A stretch of DNA of 64,000 nt from Shewanella frigidimarina (GCF_003797125.1 NZ_RKKE01000003.1:868001-932000); one strand, 5' to 3'. Positions 10,274 to 21,021 are shown, counted from the stretch's first letter. The notes: a model not told the origin generated them from the sequence alone. A program made the numbers and translations.

Positions 10274-10350
10274 TGGGGTGACTGATGGGGCTCGAACCCA
10301 CGACAACCGGAATCACAATCCGGGACTCTACCAACTGAGCTACAATCACC
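10274..10350 (-). tRNA. tRNA-His (GTG)
   Basis: The 77-base cloverleaf has the extra 5' G typical of tRNA-His, anticodon GTG at 10314-10316, a GTTCGAG T-loop and an encoded CCA end. It closely resembles E. coli hisR. Confidence 0.97.
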
Positions 10351-10357
10351 ATTGAAA

Positions 10358-10434
10358 TGGTACACCCGGCAGGATTCGAACCTGCGACCACCCGCTTAGA
10401 AGGCGGGTGCTCTATCCAACTGAGCTACGGGCGC
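10358..10434 (-). tRNA. tRNA-Arg (TCT)
   Basis: The 77-base cloverleaf has anticodon loop CTTCTAA (anticodon TCT) between ACCCGC/GCGGGT stems, a GTTCGAA T-loop and an encoded CCA. It resembles E. coli argU. It lies 7 bases from tRNA-His, so the two are processed from one transcript. Confidence 0.95.
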
Positions 10435-10519
10435 ATGGTTACAGTTAGATACTGCATCCTGTCTGGCTGAACAAGTTTACTTGTTCTGTTACTCACTGCA
10501 AGAGCAAATAACATTAATT

Positions 10520-10596
10520 TGGTCGGTGATAGAGGATTCGAACCTCTGACCCTCTCGTCCCAAACGAGATGCGCTACCGGGCTGCGCTAATCACCG
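10520..10596 (-). tRNA. tRNA-Pro (TGG)
   Basis: The 77-base cloverleaf has anticodon loop TTTGGGA (TGG), D-arm AGCGCAGCCCGGTAGCGC, a GTTCGAA T-loop and an encoded CCA. It resembles E. coli proM. It is the first gene of the Pro-Arg-His tRNA unit. Confidence 0.96.
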
Positions 10597-10667
10597 AAAA
10601 TCTTACGTTGTTTTCGAAACACATATTATCTATAAACAATAACGATGTTGTCCCGAGAACGGAGCGC

Positions 10668-10696
10668 ATATTAACGAGTCACTTTGCTATCGTCAA
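10668..10696 (-). promoter_or_regulatory. Promoter of the Pro-Arg-His tRNA operon
   Basis: On the minus strand TTGACG, exactly 17 bases, then TAATAT are followed by a GC-rich discriminator (GCGCTCC). The discriminator is typical of stable-RNA promoters under stringent control. Confidence 0.8.
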
Positions 10697-10887
10697 CGAT
10701 TTTTTTAACCCTAAATGCTATATGTCGAATTTAACAGCAAAAATCGTGATTAGCATCATAGCGCGAATAGTTTATTCACTGTATTTTCCACGTCTAGCAA
10801 ATGACACCCTTCAATACGCCTGCTAGAATAACGGCCGATCGACAATTGACTTCAACACCTGCGTCACTCAAAGGAAACTCTACAGCC

Positions 10888-11742
10888 ATGACTGCTCAAA
10901 TTATTGACGGTAAAGCCATTGCACAATCTATTCGCACCACACTAAAACAAAAAGTAACACAACGTAGACAAGCTGGATTTCGCGCGCCAGGACTTGCGGT
11001 TATTTTAGTGGGCAGTGATGCCGCATCTCAAGTCTATGTTGGCAGTAAACGTAAAGCTTGTGAGGAAGTCGGTTTTGAATCTCAATCTTTTGACCTTGAC
11101 ACCGAGACAACCGAAGCAGAGCTATTAGCGCTAATCGATGAGTGTAATGCCAATCCAAGCATTGATGGGATTTTAGTACAGCTACCTTTGCCCGCTCATA
11201 TTGATGATTCAAAAGTCATTGAACGTATTCGCCCAGATAAAGATGTTGATGGTTTTCATCCCTATAATGTTGGCCGTTTAGCTCAACGCATCCCAGTGCT
11301 CCGCTCTTGTACGCCGATGGGTATTATGACGTTAATCAAATCAACCGGTATAGATACCTATGGTCTTGATGCTACTGTAGTAGGTGCGTCGAATATTGTT
11401 GGCCGCCCAATGACACTAGAATTATTATTAGCAGGTTGCACAACAACAACCTGTCATCGTTTTACCAAAAACTTAGAACAAAAAGTGCGTCAAGCAGATT
11501 TATTAGTAGTTGCCGTTGGCAAACCTGGATTTATTCCTGGTGACTGGATCAAGCCAGGCGCGATTGTAATTGATGTTGGTATCAATCGTTTGGAGAACGG
11601 CAGTTTAGTGGGTGATGTTGAATTTAATGTTGCCGCTGAAAAGGCTGCATTTATTACGCCGGTTCCTGGTGGAGTTGGCCCAATGACGATAGCAAGTTTA
11701 TTAGAGAACACCCTATACGCATGCGAGCAGTATCATAGTTAA
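10888..11742 (+). CDS. folD: Bifunctional methylene-THF dehydrogenase / methenyl-THF cyclohydrolase
   Basis: The 284-residue enzyme interconverts 5,10-methylene- and 10-formyl-tetrahydrofolate using NADP. Visible motifs are [13 protein letters not shown] (catalytic lysine), [10 protein letters not shown], the Rossmann motif [11 protein letters not shown], and the C-terminal [12 protein letters not shown]. The start chosen is ATG 10888 ([12 protein letters not shown]), the family start, with AAGGA upstream. The frame is open 29 codons further without family support. A bidirectional terminator separates it from the convergent cysS. Confidence 0.97.
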   Translation: MTAQIIDGKAIAQSIRTTLKQKVTQRRQAGFRAPGLAVILVGSDAASQVYVGSKRKACEEVGFESQSFDLDTETTEAELLALIDECNANPSIDGILVQLPLPAHIDDSKVIERIRPDKDVDGFHPYNVGRLAQRIPVLRSCTPMGIMTLIKSTGIDTYGLDATVVGASNIVGRPMTLELLLAGCTTTTCHRFTKNLEQKVRQADLLVVAVGKPGFIPGDWIKPGAIVIDVGINRLENGSLVGDVEFNVAAEKAAFITPVPGGVGPMTIASLLENTLYACEQYHS

Positions 11743-11745
11743 CTA

Positions 11746-11774
11746 AATCTCAGATAAGCTAATCTCAGATAAGC
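11746..11774. repeat. Short tandem repeat after folD
   Basis: AATCTCAGATAAGC occurs twice in tandem (11746-11759 and 11761-11774), period 15, just after the folD stop. This is probably a local duplication without function. Confidence 0.8.
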
Positions 11775-11791
11775 AAACAATGCTGATTAAT

Positions 11792-11827
11792 AAAAACAAA
11801 AGCCTGCTATTGCAGGCTTTTGTTTTT
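11792..11827. terminator. Bidirectional terminator between folD and cysS
   Basis: A perfect 16-bp stem (11792-11807 with 11812-11827), 4-base loop, has A/T runs at both sides and lies between convergent genes. Confidence 0.9.
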
Positions 11828-11841
11828 ATACTTGAAGTAAA

Positions 11842-13224
11842 CTACTTTTTACGCCAAGTCGTGCCGCTAGGGCCGCCATCTTCTAACTCAACGCCTAACT
11901 CGTTTAAGCGATCGCGGGCCACATCCGCTGCTGGCCAATCTTTTTCAGTACGAGCACGGTTACGCTCAACGATAAGCGCTTCAATTTCTGCCACTTCATC
12001 GTCACTGCCCTCCCCCTTAAAGAAAGCTTCTGGCGTCTGGCTGATAAGGCCAAGCACATCTGCTAATTGCTTCAAGCTGACACCTAATGCCGATGCCGCT
12101 GCCATATCGGTTGTTTTAAGACGATTGATTTCACGTACCATCTCAAATAACACTGAATAGGCTTCAGGAGTATTAAAGTCATCATCCATTGCCGACTTAA
12201 ACTTGGCTACAAACGCTTCAGCAGGCGCAACATCAACTGTTAAGTCTAAACCTTTAAGCGCAGTGTATAAACGCTCTAGCGCTGCACGAGCTTGCTTTAA
12301 ATTGTCTTCAGAATAATTTAACTGACTACGATAATGACCAGATAATAAGAAGTAACGTACAGTTTCAGCATCATAATGCTTAAGCACATCTCGAATGGTA
12401 AAAAAATTGTCCAGTGATTTAGACATTTTTTCACGGTCAACCATCACCATTCCGGTGTGCATCCAGTAATTAACATACGGGGTATCGTGAGCACAGCAAG
12501 ACTGTGCAATTTCATTTTCATGATGTGGAAACTGTAAATCAGACCCGCCACCATGAATGTCAAAGTGTAAACCTAGATGTTTACTGTTCATGGCTGAACA
12601 CTCAATGTGCCAACCTGGGCGACCTGGTCCCCAAGGTGATTCCCACGTTGGTTCACCCGGTTTAGACATTTTCCATAACACAAAATCCATAGGATTGCGT
12701 TTAGCATTATCTATCTCAACGCGAGCACCGGCTTGAAGCTGGTCTAGGTTTTGACCTGACAACTGTCCGTACTCAGGGAATGATGCAACGCTAAATAATA
12801 CATCCCCATTACTGGCTACGTAAGCATGATCGCGATCGAGTAAACGCTGAACCATATCGATAATTTCTTCAATATGTAACGTTGCTCGAGGCTCAAAATC
12901 TGGACGTTTCATGTTCAAGGCATCAAAATCTTGGTGCATTTCGGCGATCAAACGCTCAGTTAGCGACTCACAAGATTCGTTGTTTTCAGCCGCCCGTTTG
13001 ATAATTTTGTCATCAACATCGGTAATGTTGCGCTGAAAATTCACCTCATAACCGATATAACGTAAATAACGCACTATCATGTCAAACGAAACAAAGGTAC
13101 GCCCATGACCAATATGACATAAATCGTAAATGGTTACGCCACAGACGTACATTCCGATTTTACCTGGATTTATTGGTTTAAATTCTTGTTTATCACGGCT
13201 AATACTATTGTAAATCTTTAACAT
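11842..13224 (-). CDS. cysS: Cysteinyl-tRNA synthetase
   Basis: The 460-residue monomeric class I synthetase charges tRNA-Cys. It has the HIGH-type motif HIGHGR (near residue 38) and KMSKS within [12 protein letters not shown]. The zinc ligands sit in VCGVT, ECSAM and the HHENE segment. Length matches E. coli CysS (461). It is divergent from ppiB with a 143-base gap that must hold both promoters. Confidence 0.98.
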   Translation of the reverse strand: MLKIYNSISRDKQEFKPINPGKIGMYVCGVTIYDLCHIGHGRTFVSFDMIVRYLRYIGYEVNFQRNITDVDDKIIKRAAENNESCESLTERLIAEMHQDFDALNMKRPDFEPRATLHIEEIIDMVQRLLDRDHAYVASNGDVLFSVASFPEYGQLSGQNLDQLQAGARVEIDNAKRNPMDFVLWKMSKPGEPTWESPWGPGRPGWHIECSAMNSKHLGLHFDIHGGGSDLQFPHHENEIAQSCCAHDTPYVNYWMHTGMVMVDREKMSKSLDNFFTIRDVLKHYDAETVRYFLLSGHYRSQLNYSEDNLKQARAALERLYTALKGLDLTVDVAPAEAFVAKFKSAMDDDFNTPEAYSVLFEMVREINRLKTTDMAAASALGVSLKQLADVLGLISQTPEAFFKGEGSDDEVAEIEALIVERNRARTEKDWPAADVARDRLNELGVELEDGGPSGTTWRKK

Positions 13225-13367
13225 CGATTGTTCTCTTTTACACTAATTTATAACGGGAAATGTTATCGCTGAGTCTAACATGATGTCACCTGTTTTGAAC
13301 ACTGCACTTTATGCGGCAGTTAAGATAAGTTAGAATCGCGCAAATTATTATTTTCAAGTGAGACAAC

Positions 13368-13862
13368 ATGATTACTTTACATACCAATATGGGCGATATT
13401 ACTTTACAGCTAAATGAAGAAAAAGCGCCAATTACAGCGGCTAACTTTATGCAGTATGTTGAAGATGGTTTTTTCGAGGGTACTATTTTTCACCGTGTTA
13501 TTGACGGTTTTATGATCCAAGGTGGTGGTTTCACTGAAGATATGAGCCAGAAAAGTGTTAAAGCATCAATCAAAAATGAAGCCAACAATGGTTTATCTAA
13601 CCGTAAAGGCACAGTTGCCATGGCGCGTACTTCTGATCCGCACTCAGCAACAGCACAGTTTTTCGTTAACGTAAAAGACAATACTTTCCTTGATTTTAAA
13701 TCAGAAACTTCACAGGGCTGGGGTTATTGTGTATTTGGTGAAGTGGTTGAAGGCTTAGACATTATTGAAACAATCAAAAATGTTGCCACTGGTAATAATG
13801 GTATGCATCAAGATGTACCATTAGAAGCCATTGTGATCAAAAGCGTTAGCGTTAAAGCGTAA
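13368..13862 (+). CDS. ppiB: Cytoplasmic cyclophilin-type peptidyl-prolyl isomerase B
   Basis: The 164-residue cyclophilin fold includes [32 protein letters not shown] and the W-containing [13 protein letters not shown]. There is no signal peptide, so it is the cytoplasmic PpiB type. It ends 2 bases before the TTG start of lpxH, so the two are probably co-transcribed and translationally coupled. Confidence 0.96.
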   Translation: MITLHTNMGDITLQLNEEKAPITAANFMQYVEDGFFEGTIFHRVIDGFMIQGGGFTEDMSQKSVKASIKNEANNGLSNRKGTVAMARTSDPHSATAQFFVNVKDNTFLDFKSETSQGWGYCVFGEVVEGLDIIETIKNVATGNNGMHQDVPLEAIVIKSVSVKA

Positions 13863-13864
13863 TT

Positions 13865-14590
13865 TTGAAGAAAACAATCTTTGTAGGCGATTTGCACTTA
13901 AGTGCAGATCGCCCAGATATTACTCAAGCCTTCATCTATTTCCTAAACCATGGTTTAGACAATACTGAAGCGCTTTATATCATCGGCGATCTATTCGAAG
14001 TTTGGATGGGTGATGATATTGCAGAATCCTTTACCATTGCCATCGCAGAAGCCATCAAAACAGTATCGAATTCAATACCTGTATATTTTACTCATGGTAA
14101 TCGTGACTTTATGGTTGGCAAACAATTTTGCCTACGAGCGGGCATGAAAATATTGCCTGAAGTGTATTGTATCAACTTGTACGGTGTTAACACTGTGATT
14201 TTACACGGTGATAGCCTTTGTACCCTTGATATTGCTTATCAGCGATTCAGACGCTTTCGAAGTCTTGATATAGTGCGTTGGGTTTACTCCCACCTACCTA
14301 AAAAGACACGCTTAAACATTGCGGCAAAAATTCGTCAAAAAAGTGTTCAAGGTAATCAACAAAAACATTACGAAATCATGGATGTTGAGTCAAGTGCTGT
14401 TACTGCGCTATTGGCAAGTACTGGTTGTCAAAGAATGATCCATGGTCATACTCATCGCCCAGCTATTCATCAACTCACCGCACAAGAACAACGTGTTGTG
14501 GTCGGTGATTGGTATACTCAAGGCAGCGTGCTAAACGTCAGCGAGAAAGGTTGCGAGTTAGTAACATTGCCCTTTTCCGAAACAAACTAG
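13865..14590 (+). CDS. lpxH: UDP-2,3-diacylglucosamine diphosphatase LpxH
   Basis: This 241-residue metallophosphoesterase makes lipid X, the fourth step of lipid A synthesis, at the inner membrane surface. Metal-binding motifs are FVGDLHLS, IGDLFEVWMGDD, THGNRDF, HGDSLC and HGHTHRP. The start is TTG at 13865, two bases past the ppiB stop. No closer ATG gives the conserved N-terminus, so the rare start and tight coupling to ppiB probably keep expression modest. Confidence 0.95.
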   Translation: MKKTIFVGDLHLSADRPDITQAFIYFLNHGLDNTEALYIIGDLFEVWMGDDIAESFTIAIAEAIKTVSNSIPVYFTHGNRDFMVGKQFCLRAGMKILPEVYCINLYGVNTVILHGDSLCTLDIAYQRFRRFRSLDIVRWVYSHLPKKTRLNIAAKIRQKSVQGNQQKHYEIMDVESSAVTALLASTGCQRMIHGHTHRPAIHQLTAQEQRVVVGDWYTQGSVLNVSEKGCELVTLPFSETN

Positions 14591-14591
14591 G

Positions 14592-14628
14592 CTCACTAAA
14601 CAGTATCAACGTTGATATCATCAGTGAG
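14592..14628. terminator. Possible hairpin terminator between lpxH and miaE
   Basis: Nested inverted repeats (CTCACT with AGTGAG outside, TATCAAC with GTTGATA inside) lie between convergent genes, but there is no clear T-run. Confidence 0.35.
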
Positions 14629-14655
14629 TCTTGGCTTATATCGCGCACTTGTTGG

Positions 14656-15423
14656 TTATTGTGGCGGTAAACCGCTGTGAAAACGAAACTCGCTATCTTC
14701 TGTCAAAATTAATTCCATTTCTTTGTTGCGAAAATAATCAATCCGTTCACTGATATCTTCACCTGCAATATCCTCAGCAAGAGCCAAATAGTCTTGAAAA
14801 TGTCGAGCTTCTGAACGAAGTAATGAAGTATAGAACTTGGCGAGCTCATCATCTAAGTGCGGCGCAAGTTTGGCAAATCGTTCACATGAACGCGCTTCGA
14901 TAAACGCGCCAATTATTAACTTATCAATTAACGTAAGTGGCTCATGAGTCCGCATATGAATAATTAACTGTTTGGCGTAACGACCAGCACGAATATTACT
15001 GTAATCGATGCCACGCGCAGTCATAATTTGTAAAACTTGTTCAAAGTGATGAAACTCTTCTTTAATCAAACGCACCATTTTACTCATTAAATCAGTGCTA
15101 TTAGCGAGACTTTTATTGGCCACTAATTCACTAGTAATGTCATTCTTTTTGCTATCTCGAGCTAAAAATTCATGAGCATTTCGGTCTTGTTGATAAACGA
15201 AATCTTCATAAGGCTTTGCCCAGGTCTTTAATAGATGTGAACTACTTTTATCAATCGCATATTTGCGGATCATTAACATTGCAGTTTGTGCAGCTTTAAG
15301 TTCACAGTTGCAATGATCAATCAGTAATGCAGTGAGTTGTTCGGGTTGTTTAGCTTGTTCGACCCAACGGTTTGGCGTCTCACAACCTAAAAAGTTGTAA
15401 ATAGGGACAAGTAATTGCTGCAT
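14656..15423 (-). CDS. miaE: tRNA-(ms2io6A37)-hydroxylase MiaE
   Basis: The 255-residue non-haem diiron enzyme hydroxylates the isopentenyl group of ms2i6A37 in tRNA. Its ferritin-like fold shows the iron ligands in the helices KEEFHHFEQV, EARSCERF and SEARHFQ. It is convergent with lpxH and divergent from the next gene. Assignment is from motif and length (E. coli/Salmonella-type MiaE is about 250-270 residues). Confidence 0.88.
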   Translation of the reverse strand: MQQLLVPIYNFLGCETPNRWVEQAKQPEQLTALLIDHCNCELKAAQTAMLMIRKYAIDKSSSHLLKTWAKPYEDFVYQQDRNAHEFLARDSKKNDITSELVANKSLANSTDLMSKMVRLIKEEFHHFEQVLQIMTARGIDYSNIRAGRYAKQLIIHMRTHEPLTLIDKLIIGAFIEARSCERFAKLAPHLDDELAKFYTSLLRSEARHFQDYLALAEDIAGEDISERIDYFRNKEMELILTEDSEFRFHSGLPPQ

Positions 15424-15782
15424 AAAATGGATAATCCTTTCAAAAATATAGGTTCATTTTACCTTTAGAGCGATCTTTTCTGAAGCCAAAAACGTAATAC
15501 AACTTGACGAAAGTCTAATTATGTTCAATAAATAAGCTGAGCATCTAATTTAACGATTTAATAACAGATGCCATCGATCACCTTAAATGATGATTCTAAA
15601 TTGGGATAGAGTCATAACTTAACAACATAGATGTTGGCAATGGAACCCTCTCAGTGTTATGCCAACACCATTCCCCTGTTGATAAGTAGATGTGGACTGA
15701 TTAAGGCGATTGGTAAAAAGCTGTAGTCAGTTCGTCGTTGTTTGGCGAGCTAGGTCAAAAATGCTAAACAAGGATAACTATA
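15424..15782. other. Intergenic region miaE / Yip1 gene
   Basis: This 359-base divergent gap has no credible coding frame. It contains an 8-bp inverted repeat, TGTTGGCA (15632-15639) and TGCCAACA (15660-15667), with a 20-base spacer, possibly a regulator site or transcript hairpin before the plus-strand gene. Confidence 0.5.
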
Positions 15783-16379
15783 ATGGTATTGAATCACTTA
15801 ATGGGACTTTACACTCATCCAAAAAAAGAGTGGCACACAATTGAAAAGAATCACGAAGCGCTAAAGAGCAGCTTGAGTCATGTATTGCTTATCGCACTGA
15901 TCCCTGCAATTTGTGCTTATTTTGCGACAGCACACATTGGTTGGCATCCCGGAGCCGGAGAGCTTCTGTTTCTAACATCAAAAAGCGCACTATTCATGTC
16001 TGTTGGAATGTATTTCGGCTTGATTATTGGCGTTATGGCTCTTGCTTATCTAGCATATTGGATGGGCAAAACATTTGATGCTGATCCAACTTATACTCAA
16101 GCTCTCGAATTAGCGTCCTATACTGCAACCCCATTATTTATGGTTGGTTTAGCGGCACTCTACCCCGTGTTATGGTTCATTATGATAGTCGGTTTGATTG
16201 GCTTGTCTTATTCCGTTTATCTACTGTATGCAGGTGTTCCTATTATTATGAATATCCCTGAAGAAAAGGGTTTTATTTACGCTAGCTCAGTGGTTACTGC
16301 AGGTCTTGTACTATTAGTGGCACTGATGGCAAGTAGTGTCATTTTATGGAGTATTGGCTTCGGGCCGATGATGCAATAA
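15783..16379 (+). CDS. Yip1-domain inner-membrane protein
   Basis: The 198-residue protein has about five hydrophobic segments (near residues 34-52, 68-98, 115-130, 130-150 and 166-192), and its overall pattern matches the bacterial Yip1 family. It begins with a polar stretch containing GLYTHPKKEW, typical of the family's N-terminus. The function is not known; Shewanella and Vibrio carry similar single genes. Its own terminator separates it from the convergent glnS. Confidence 0.7.
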   Translation: MVLNHLMGLYTHPKKEWHTIEKNHEALKSSLSHVLLIALIPAICAYFATAHIGWHPGAGELLFLTSKSALFMSVGMYFGLIIGVMALAYLAYWMGKTFDADPTYTQALELASYTATPLFMVGLAALYPVLWFIMIVGLIGLSYSVYLLYAGVPIIMNIPEEKGFIYASSVVTAGLVLLVALMASSVILWSIGFGPMMQ

Positions 16380-16404
16380 TTTATTGATTATTGAAAAATA
16401 AAAC

Positions 16405-16431
16405 AAAAAAGGCGCATTTAGCGCCTTTTTG
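16405..16431. terminator. Bidirectional terminator
   Basis: AAAAAGGCGC (16406-16415) pairs perfectly with GCGCCTTTTT (16421-16430) around a 5-base loop, between convergent genes. Confidence 0.9.
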
Positions 16432-16447
16432 TTATTCATAATGCTGA

Positions 16448-18118
16448 TTACGCAAAGGTATCTCTTAACGGTACCGTTAAGTTAAACACTAAATGTTCAG
16501 CGCTTGAATCTTTACTGTCTGCACAGAAATAGCCTTCTCGTTCAAATTGAAACGCTTTCTCAGCCGGAGCATTGACTAAGCCAGGTTCAACGAGTCCCTT
16601 CACTACTGTGAGTGAATTGGGATTTAGCACTTCATCAACAGTTTCAAAAGCAGCAGGATTTTCACTGGTAAATAAACGGTCATACAAACGAAACTCAGCA
16701 GGTTTCGCTGTTGAGGCTTCAACCCAATGAATAACCCCTTTAACTTTACGTCCATCAGCAGGGTTTTTACCTAAAGTATCTGCATCGTAAGTACAATAGA
16801 CTGTAGTAATATTACCATCGGCATCTTTGTCACAACGTTCAGCTTTAATAATATAAGCATTACGTAAACGGACTTCTTTACCTAAAACAAGTCGTTTAAA
16901 GTGCTTATTAGCTTCCTCTTTAAAATCTTCAACATCAATGAATAACTCTCGTCCAAACGTCAGTTCACGCGTGCCCATGGCTTCATTATTTGGATGAGCA
17001 GGTGCTGTAATAGTTTCAGGCTGTGCATCTGGGTAGTTTTCAATAACAACTTTAATCGGTCTTAATACTGCCATTGCACGAGGTGCATGTTCATTTAATT
17101 CTTCGCGAATACACGCATCTAACATGCCGACTTCAATTAAGTTTTCTTGCTTGGTAACACCAATACGTAAGCAGAACTCGCGAATAGAAGCTGATGTGTA
17201 ACCACGACGACGTAACCCTGCGATAGTTGGCATACGGGGATCGTCCCAGCCATCAACCAATTTACGTGTGACTAAATCGTTTAGTTTACGCTTAGACATC
17301 AAAGTGTATTCAAGATTTAAGCGTGAAAACTCATATTGACGAGTGCGATTTGGCGCTTGGAAATCATTTAAATGATCTAATACCCAGTCATATAAACGAC
17401 GGTTATCTTGAAACTCTAAAGTACATATCGAATGAGTGATATTCTCAATAGCATCAGAGATACAATGAGTAAAATCGTACATTGGGTAAATGCACCACTT
17501 GTCGCCTGTTTGATGATGATGAGCAAATCGGATACGATAAATAATAGGATCGCGCATACACATAAAGGGTGATGCCATATCAATTTTGGCACGCAGAGCA
17601 CATTCACCTTCTTTGAACTCTCCCTTACGCATTTTTTCAAATAACGCGAGATTTTCTTCAACACTGGTGTCACGGTATGGGCTGTTTTTACCCGGCTCTT
17701 TTAATGAACCGCGGTACTCTCTGGTTTGTTCGCCATTTAAGAAGCAAACGTACGCTAAGCCTTTGGTAATGAGCTCAACTGCATATTGATGTAGTTGATC
17801 AAAATAGTTTGATGAATAACGGATATCGCCAGACCATTCAAAGCCTAACCAACGCACGTCTTCCTGAATAGACTTAACATAATTGATGTCTTCTTTTTCA
17901 GGGTTTGTATCATCAAAACGTAAGTTACATTGACCTTGGTAATCTTTTGCAATACCAAAATTTAAGCAAATAGATTTAGCATGGCCAATATGTAAATACC
18001 CGTTAGGTTCTGGTGGAAAACGTGTATGTACTTGGCTGTGCTTACCGCTTTTTAGGTCTTCGTCTATGATATTACGAATGAAGTTACTTGGACGTACTTC
18101 GGTGTCCACATGACTCAT
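16448..18118 (-). CDS. glnS: Glutaminyl-tRNA synthetase
   Basis: The 556-residue class I synthetase charges tRNA-Gln. It has the HIGH motif in [15 protein letters not shown], the KMSKS-like LMSKRKL, and the C-terminal beta-barrel anticodon-binding domains. The start chosen is ATG 18118 ([10 protein letters not shown]), with AGAGGA just upstream and a length close to E. coli GlnS (554). An in-frame start at 18145 adds 9 residues. It lies downstream of feoAB behind a terminator. Confidence 0.97.
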   Translation of the reverse strand: MSHVDTEVRPSNFIRNIIDEDLKSGKHSQVHTRFPPEPNGYLHIGHAKSICLNFGIAKDYQGQCNLRFDDTNPEKEDINYVKSIQEDVRWLGFEWSGDIRYSSNYFDQLHQYAVELITKGLAYVCFLNGEQTREYRGSLKEPGKNSPYRDTSVEENLALFEKMRKGEFKEGECALRAKIDMASPFMCMRDPIIYRIRFAHHHQTGDKWCIYPMYDFTHCISDAIENITHSICTLEFQDNRRLYDWVLDHLNDFQAPNRTRQYEFSRLNLEYTLMSKRKLNDLVTRKLVDGWDDPRMPTIAGLRRRGYTSASIREFCLRIGVTKQENLIEVGMLDACIREELNEHAPRAMAVLRPIKVVIENYPDAQPETITAPAHPNNEAMGTRELTFGRELFIDVEDFKEEANKHFKRLVLGKEVRLRNAYIIKAERCDKDADGNITTVYCTYDADTLGKNPADGRKVKGVIHWVEASTAKPAEFRLYDRLFTSENPAAFETVDEVLNPNSLTVVKGLVEPGLVNAPAEKAFQFEREGYFCADSKDSSAEHLVFNLTVPLRDTFA

Positions 18119-18223
18119 GGAATTCCTCTTGGCGCACAATGGCAATATGAATAAAAATAGATGATCCTACAGATCTTATGTAGTTACAACTGCTAGTACC
18201 GAAAAAGTTAGCTTGTTAAAGCA

Positions 18224-18250
18224 AATAAACCCAGCAAAGCTGGGTTTATT
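18224..18250 (-). terminator. Terminator of feoAB
   Basis: A perfect 12-bp stem, AATAAACCCAGC (18224-18235) with 18239-18250, has a 3-base loop and lies directly past the feoB stop. Confidence 0.88.
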
Positions 18251-18276
18251 GTTTAATTCAAACATATTTCAGTTAA

Positions 18277-20589
18277 CTATTCTGTGACAATTCGTATTCC
18301 AGGAATAATTTGTTGTGCTTTACGACCTTTCTTATTTAACCAGAAATAAAACACAACCAAAGCCATGACAAAGAAACTGATCCAACTAGCAGACTGTACC
18401 GGATGCTGATTAAATGTAGCCCCTTGGTAAACCACTGTTGCTGAACCATATGCTAAAGAAAATGTCCAAATTGCAGCAAAACGGGCCCACTTCGCACCAA
18501 ATTCATGAACCAAGGCCCCCATCGCTGCTACACAAGGTGTATAAAGCAAGATGAACAACAAGTATGAGAATGCGGCTATCTGGCTTTTAAAGCCTGTTTG
18601 AAGCGCACTGAAGGTAGATGTATCAACAGATAACTCCATTGCTGCTTCATCTAAATCTGTGATACCTGCTATCGCAATTGATAATGGGTCACCAGGTTCA
18701 ATACCTAATAAGTTTGTTGGAATTGTCGCTAAGCCGACTTTAACACTGTCCCAAATAGACAATAACTCTTCATCATCACCTGCTGAGGTGCTATATAAAC
18801 TGTTTAATGTACCGACTACGGCTTCTTTAGCAAAAATACCGGTAATAATACCAACGGTTGCAGCCCAATTGTCTTGTTCTATTCCCATAGGAGAAAACAG
18901 CGGTGTGATTTGTTGGCTAGCAACACTGAGCAAAGACTCTTTACTGTCTTCATGGCCAAAAGATCCATCTGTGCCAATTGCATTAACAAAGTTAAGCAGT
19001 GTCACAACAATAATGATGGTTTTACCAGCGCCCATAATAAAGCTTTTAGTTCGTTTTGTTGTACGTGAAAATACTGCTTTGCTTTTAGGCATTTCGTAGC
19101 TTGGCAATTCCATAACAACGGCACTGCTTGTTCCTGGTAATACTGTTTTACGCAGTAACAAACCTGTGCCAATCGCGGCAAAAATGCCAATAATATACAG
19201 TAAAAACACCAAATTTTGGCCTGATTGAGGGAAAAATGCCGCTGCAAATAACGCATAAACAGGCAGTCGAGCACTACAAGACATGAAAGGCGCCATCATT
19301 CCAGTAACGATACGTTCACGCTCGCTGCCTAATGTTCTGGTAGCCATAATGGCAGGAACCGAACAGCCAAAACCAACAATCATCGGCACAAAAGCTTTAC
19401 CTGGTAAGCCAATACGACGCATCAAGCCGTCGACAACAAACGCTGCCCGAGCCATATATCCAGATGCTTCAAGTACTGAAAGAGCAAGAAATAATGCAGC
19501 AACAACAGGAATAAACGTCGCGACAGTTTGGATACCTTGCCCTACACCGCCAGCTAAAATAGTCACAAGCCAATCAGGCGATCCCATTGACGACAGTAAG
19601 ACACCAAAATGGTCAACAAAAATAGCCCCAGCAGTAATATCGAAGAAATCGATAAAAGAATTACCCACGTTAATACTGAATAAAAACATTAGGTACATAA
19701 CAAATAAGAAAATAGGGATACCTAATACCGGGTGTAACACTACTTTATCAAGCCTATCTGTGGCGCTTATATGTTTCCCTTGATTTACTGATGCTTCAAA
19801 CACCTGCTGTACAAAATCGTAACGGGTTGTGGCGATCATAATATCGATGTCTTCGCCTGCTTGTTCGACTCGTAAAGTACATTGCTTTACCGTGTCATGT
19901 AATTGTACTTCACTCGTACCACAACCATTTCCATGGCTATTTGCTAAAATAGCAAGCGCTTGCCCACGGCTTAACGCCGTGAGGCCTTGGCTATCATTTT
20001 GCATCTGTAATGCAGTTACACTGGCTTCAATATCGGTATGATACTGGAGCATTAACGATTTTGTTGAGTCACCTTTTTCCAATAGTGACATTAACTCTGC
20101 CTGTAGTTGTTCTACATCGGCTTTACTTCGTGAACAAATAGCAACAACAGGACAACCTAAACGTGCTGACATGTCGTCAACATTAATGTTGATCCCAAGT
20201 TTTTTAGCAGCATCGATTTTGTTAATAACAACAATAATCGGAATACCTAACTCACGTAATTGGGTAGTTAAATATAGATGACGTTCGACATTTGTGGCAT
20301 CAACTAGGTTGATGATTGCATCCACTTGTTGATTAGAAAGATAAGCCTGAGCAATCTGCTCGTCCAATGAACAATCGCAGCTATTACCTGCAGGGAGTAG
20401 ATCGTAGATGCCAGGGAGATCGGTGAGAAAAATATCAGTCCCTGAATAATTTAGCTTACCGGTTTTCTTTTCGACGGTAACACCCGACCAATTGCCAACC
20501 TGCTGGCTAGCACCAGTAAGTGCATTAAAAAGAGTCGATTTACCTGCATTGGGATTACCCACGGTGACACAGTGAAATTGTTTAGTCAT
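18277..20589 (-). CDS. feoB: Ferrous iron transporter FeoB
   Basis: This 770-residue inner-membrane Fe(II) permease has an N-terminal G-protein domain: G1 GNPNAGKST at residues 11-19, G3 DLPG, G4 NKID. The C-terminal membrane region has two gate repeats (GFGCSVPAIMATRTL and the related SATVVYQGATF region). The start overlaps the end of feoA by 8 bases. No FeoC gene follows. Near a metal-reducing cluster, Fe(II) uptake fits an anaerobic iron-respiring lifestyle. Confidence 0.97.
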   Translation of the reverse strand: MTKQFHCVTVGNPNAGKSTLFNALTGASQQVGNWSGVTVEKKTGKLNYSGTDIFLTDLPGIYDLLPAGNSCDCSLDEQIAQAYLSNQQVDAIINLVDATNVERHLYLTTQLRELGIPIIVVINKIDAAKKLGININVDDMSARLGCPVVAICSRSKADVEQLQAELMSLLEKGDSTKSLMLQYHTDIEASVTALQMQNDSQGLTALSRGQALAILANSHGNGCGTSEVQLHDTVKQCTLRVEQAGEDIDIMIATTRYDFVQQVFEASVNQGKHISATDRLDKVVLHPVLGIPIFLFVMYLMFLFSINVGNSFIDFFDITAGAIFVDHFGVLLSSMGSPDWLVTILAGGVGQGIQTVATFIPVVAALFLALSVLEASGYMARAAFVVDGLMRRIGLPGKAFVPMIVGFGCSVPAIMATRTLGSERERIVTGMMAPFMSCSARLPVYALFAAAFFPQSGQNLVFLLYIIGIFAAIGTGLLLRKTVLPGTSSAVVMELPSYEMPKSKAVFSRTTKRTKSFIMGAGKTIIIVVTLLNFVNAIGTDGSFGHEDSKESLLSVASQQITPLFSPMGIEQDNWAATVGIITGIFAKEAVVGTLNSLYSTSAGDDEELLSIWDSVKVGLATIPTNLLGIEPGDPLSIAIAGITDLDEAAMELSVDTSTFSALQTGFKSQIAAFSYLLFILLYTPCVAAMGALVHEFGAKWARFAAIWTFSLAYGSATVVYQGATFNQHPVQSASWISFFVMALVVFYFWLNKKGRKAQQIIPGIRIVTE

Positions 20590-20821
20590 TTTTGAGCACT
20601 ACCTCGATGATATCGGCTAAATCACAACGCATACATAATTTACTTCCACGTAAATCTAATTCAACACCTGACCCCATAGGAGCTCGTCGTATAAAATGAA
20701 AACGGGTGTTGGGTGTAATGCCCATGGATAACAATTTACGTTTAACAGTTTGCGGTAACGTTAATTGACCGATTTCAGAGATAATAGCCTGATCACCTGG
20801 CTTAAGTTCACTCAGCTTCAT
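20582..20821 (-). CDS. feoA: FeoA, ferrous iron transport accessory protein
   Basis: The 79-residue SH3-like protein (MKLSELKPGDQAIISEIG; LLSMGITPNTRF) is needed for FeoB-mediated Fe(II) uptake in the cytoplasm. It is the first gene of the feoAB operon and overlaps feoB by 8 bases. A Fur-like site lies about 95 bases upstream. Confidence 0.96.
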   Translation of the reverse strand: MKLSELKPGDQAIISEIGQLTLPQTVKRKLLSMGITPNTRFHFIRRAPMGSGVELDLRGSKLCMRCDLADIIEVVLKND

Positions 20822-20914
20822 GTAACACTACCTTCAACAACATTAATAACGTTAAAAATTTTATCGGAACTAAACAAGTTAAACTCAAATCTAGATCAAA
20901 GTTTCACTTGTTAA

Positions 20915-20929
20915 CGAGAATAGTTTTCA
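20915..20929 (-). promoter_or_regulatory. Candidate Fur box upstream of feoA
   Basis: On the minus strand TGAAAACTATTCTCG matches the 7-1-7 Fur core (TGATAATNATTATCA) at about 10 of 14 positions. A half-matching FNR-like TTGATCTAGATTTG also lies nearer the gene. Both are by-eye matches supported mainly by feo genes being Fur- and FNR-controlled elsewhere. Confidence 0.35.
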
Positions 20930-21021
20930 GTTGTATTACGTATTATGTGACAAATGCCCGTTAGAATATAGTGCAACTAAGATTTTATTTTTATTTTGAA
21001 GTAAAATTGGCTCAATAATGA

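Noticed and set aside
10435..10519. A fourth tRNA between tRNA-Arg and tRNA-Pro
   Set aside because: The E. coli operon has a tRNA-Leu here, but this spacer lacks T-loop and acceptor sequences.
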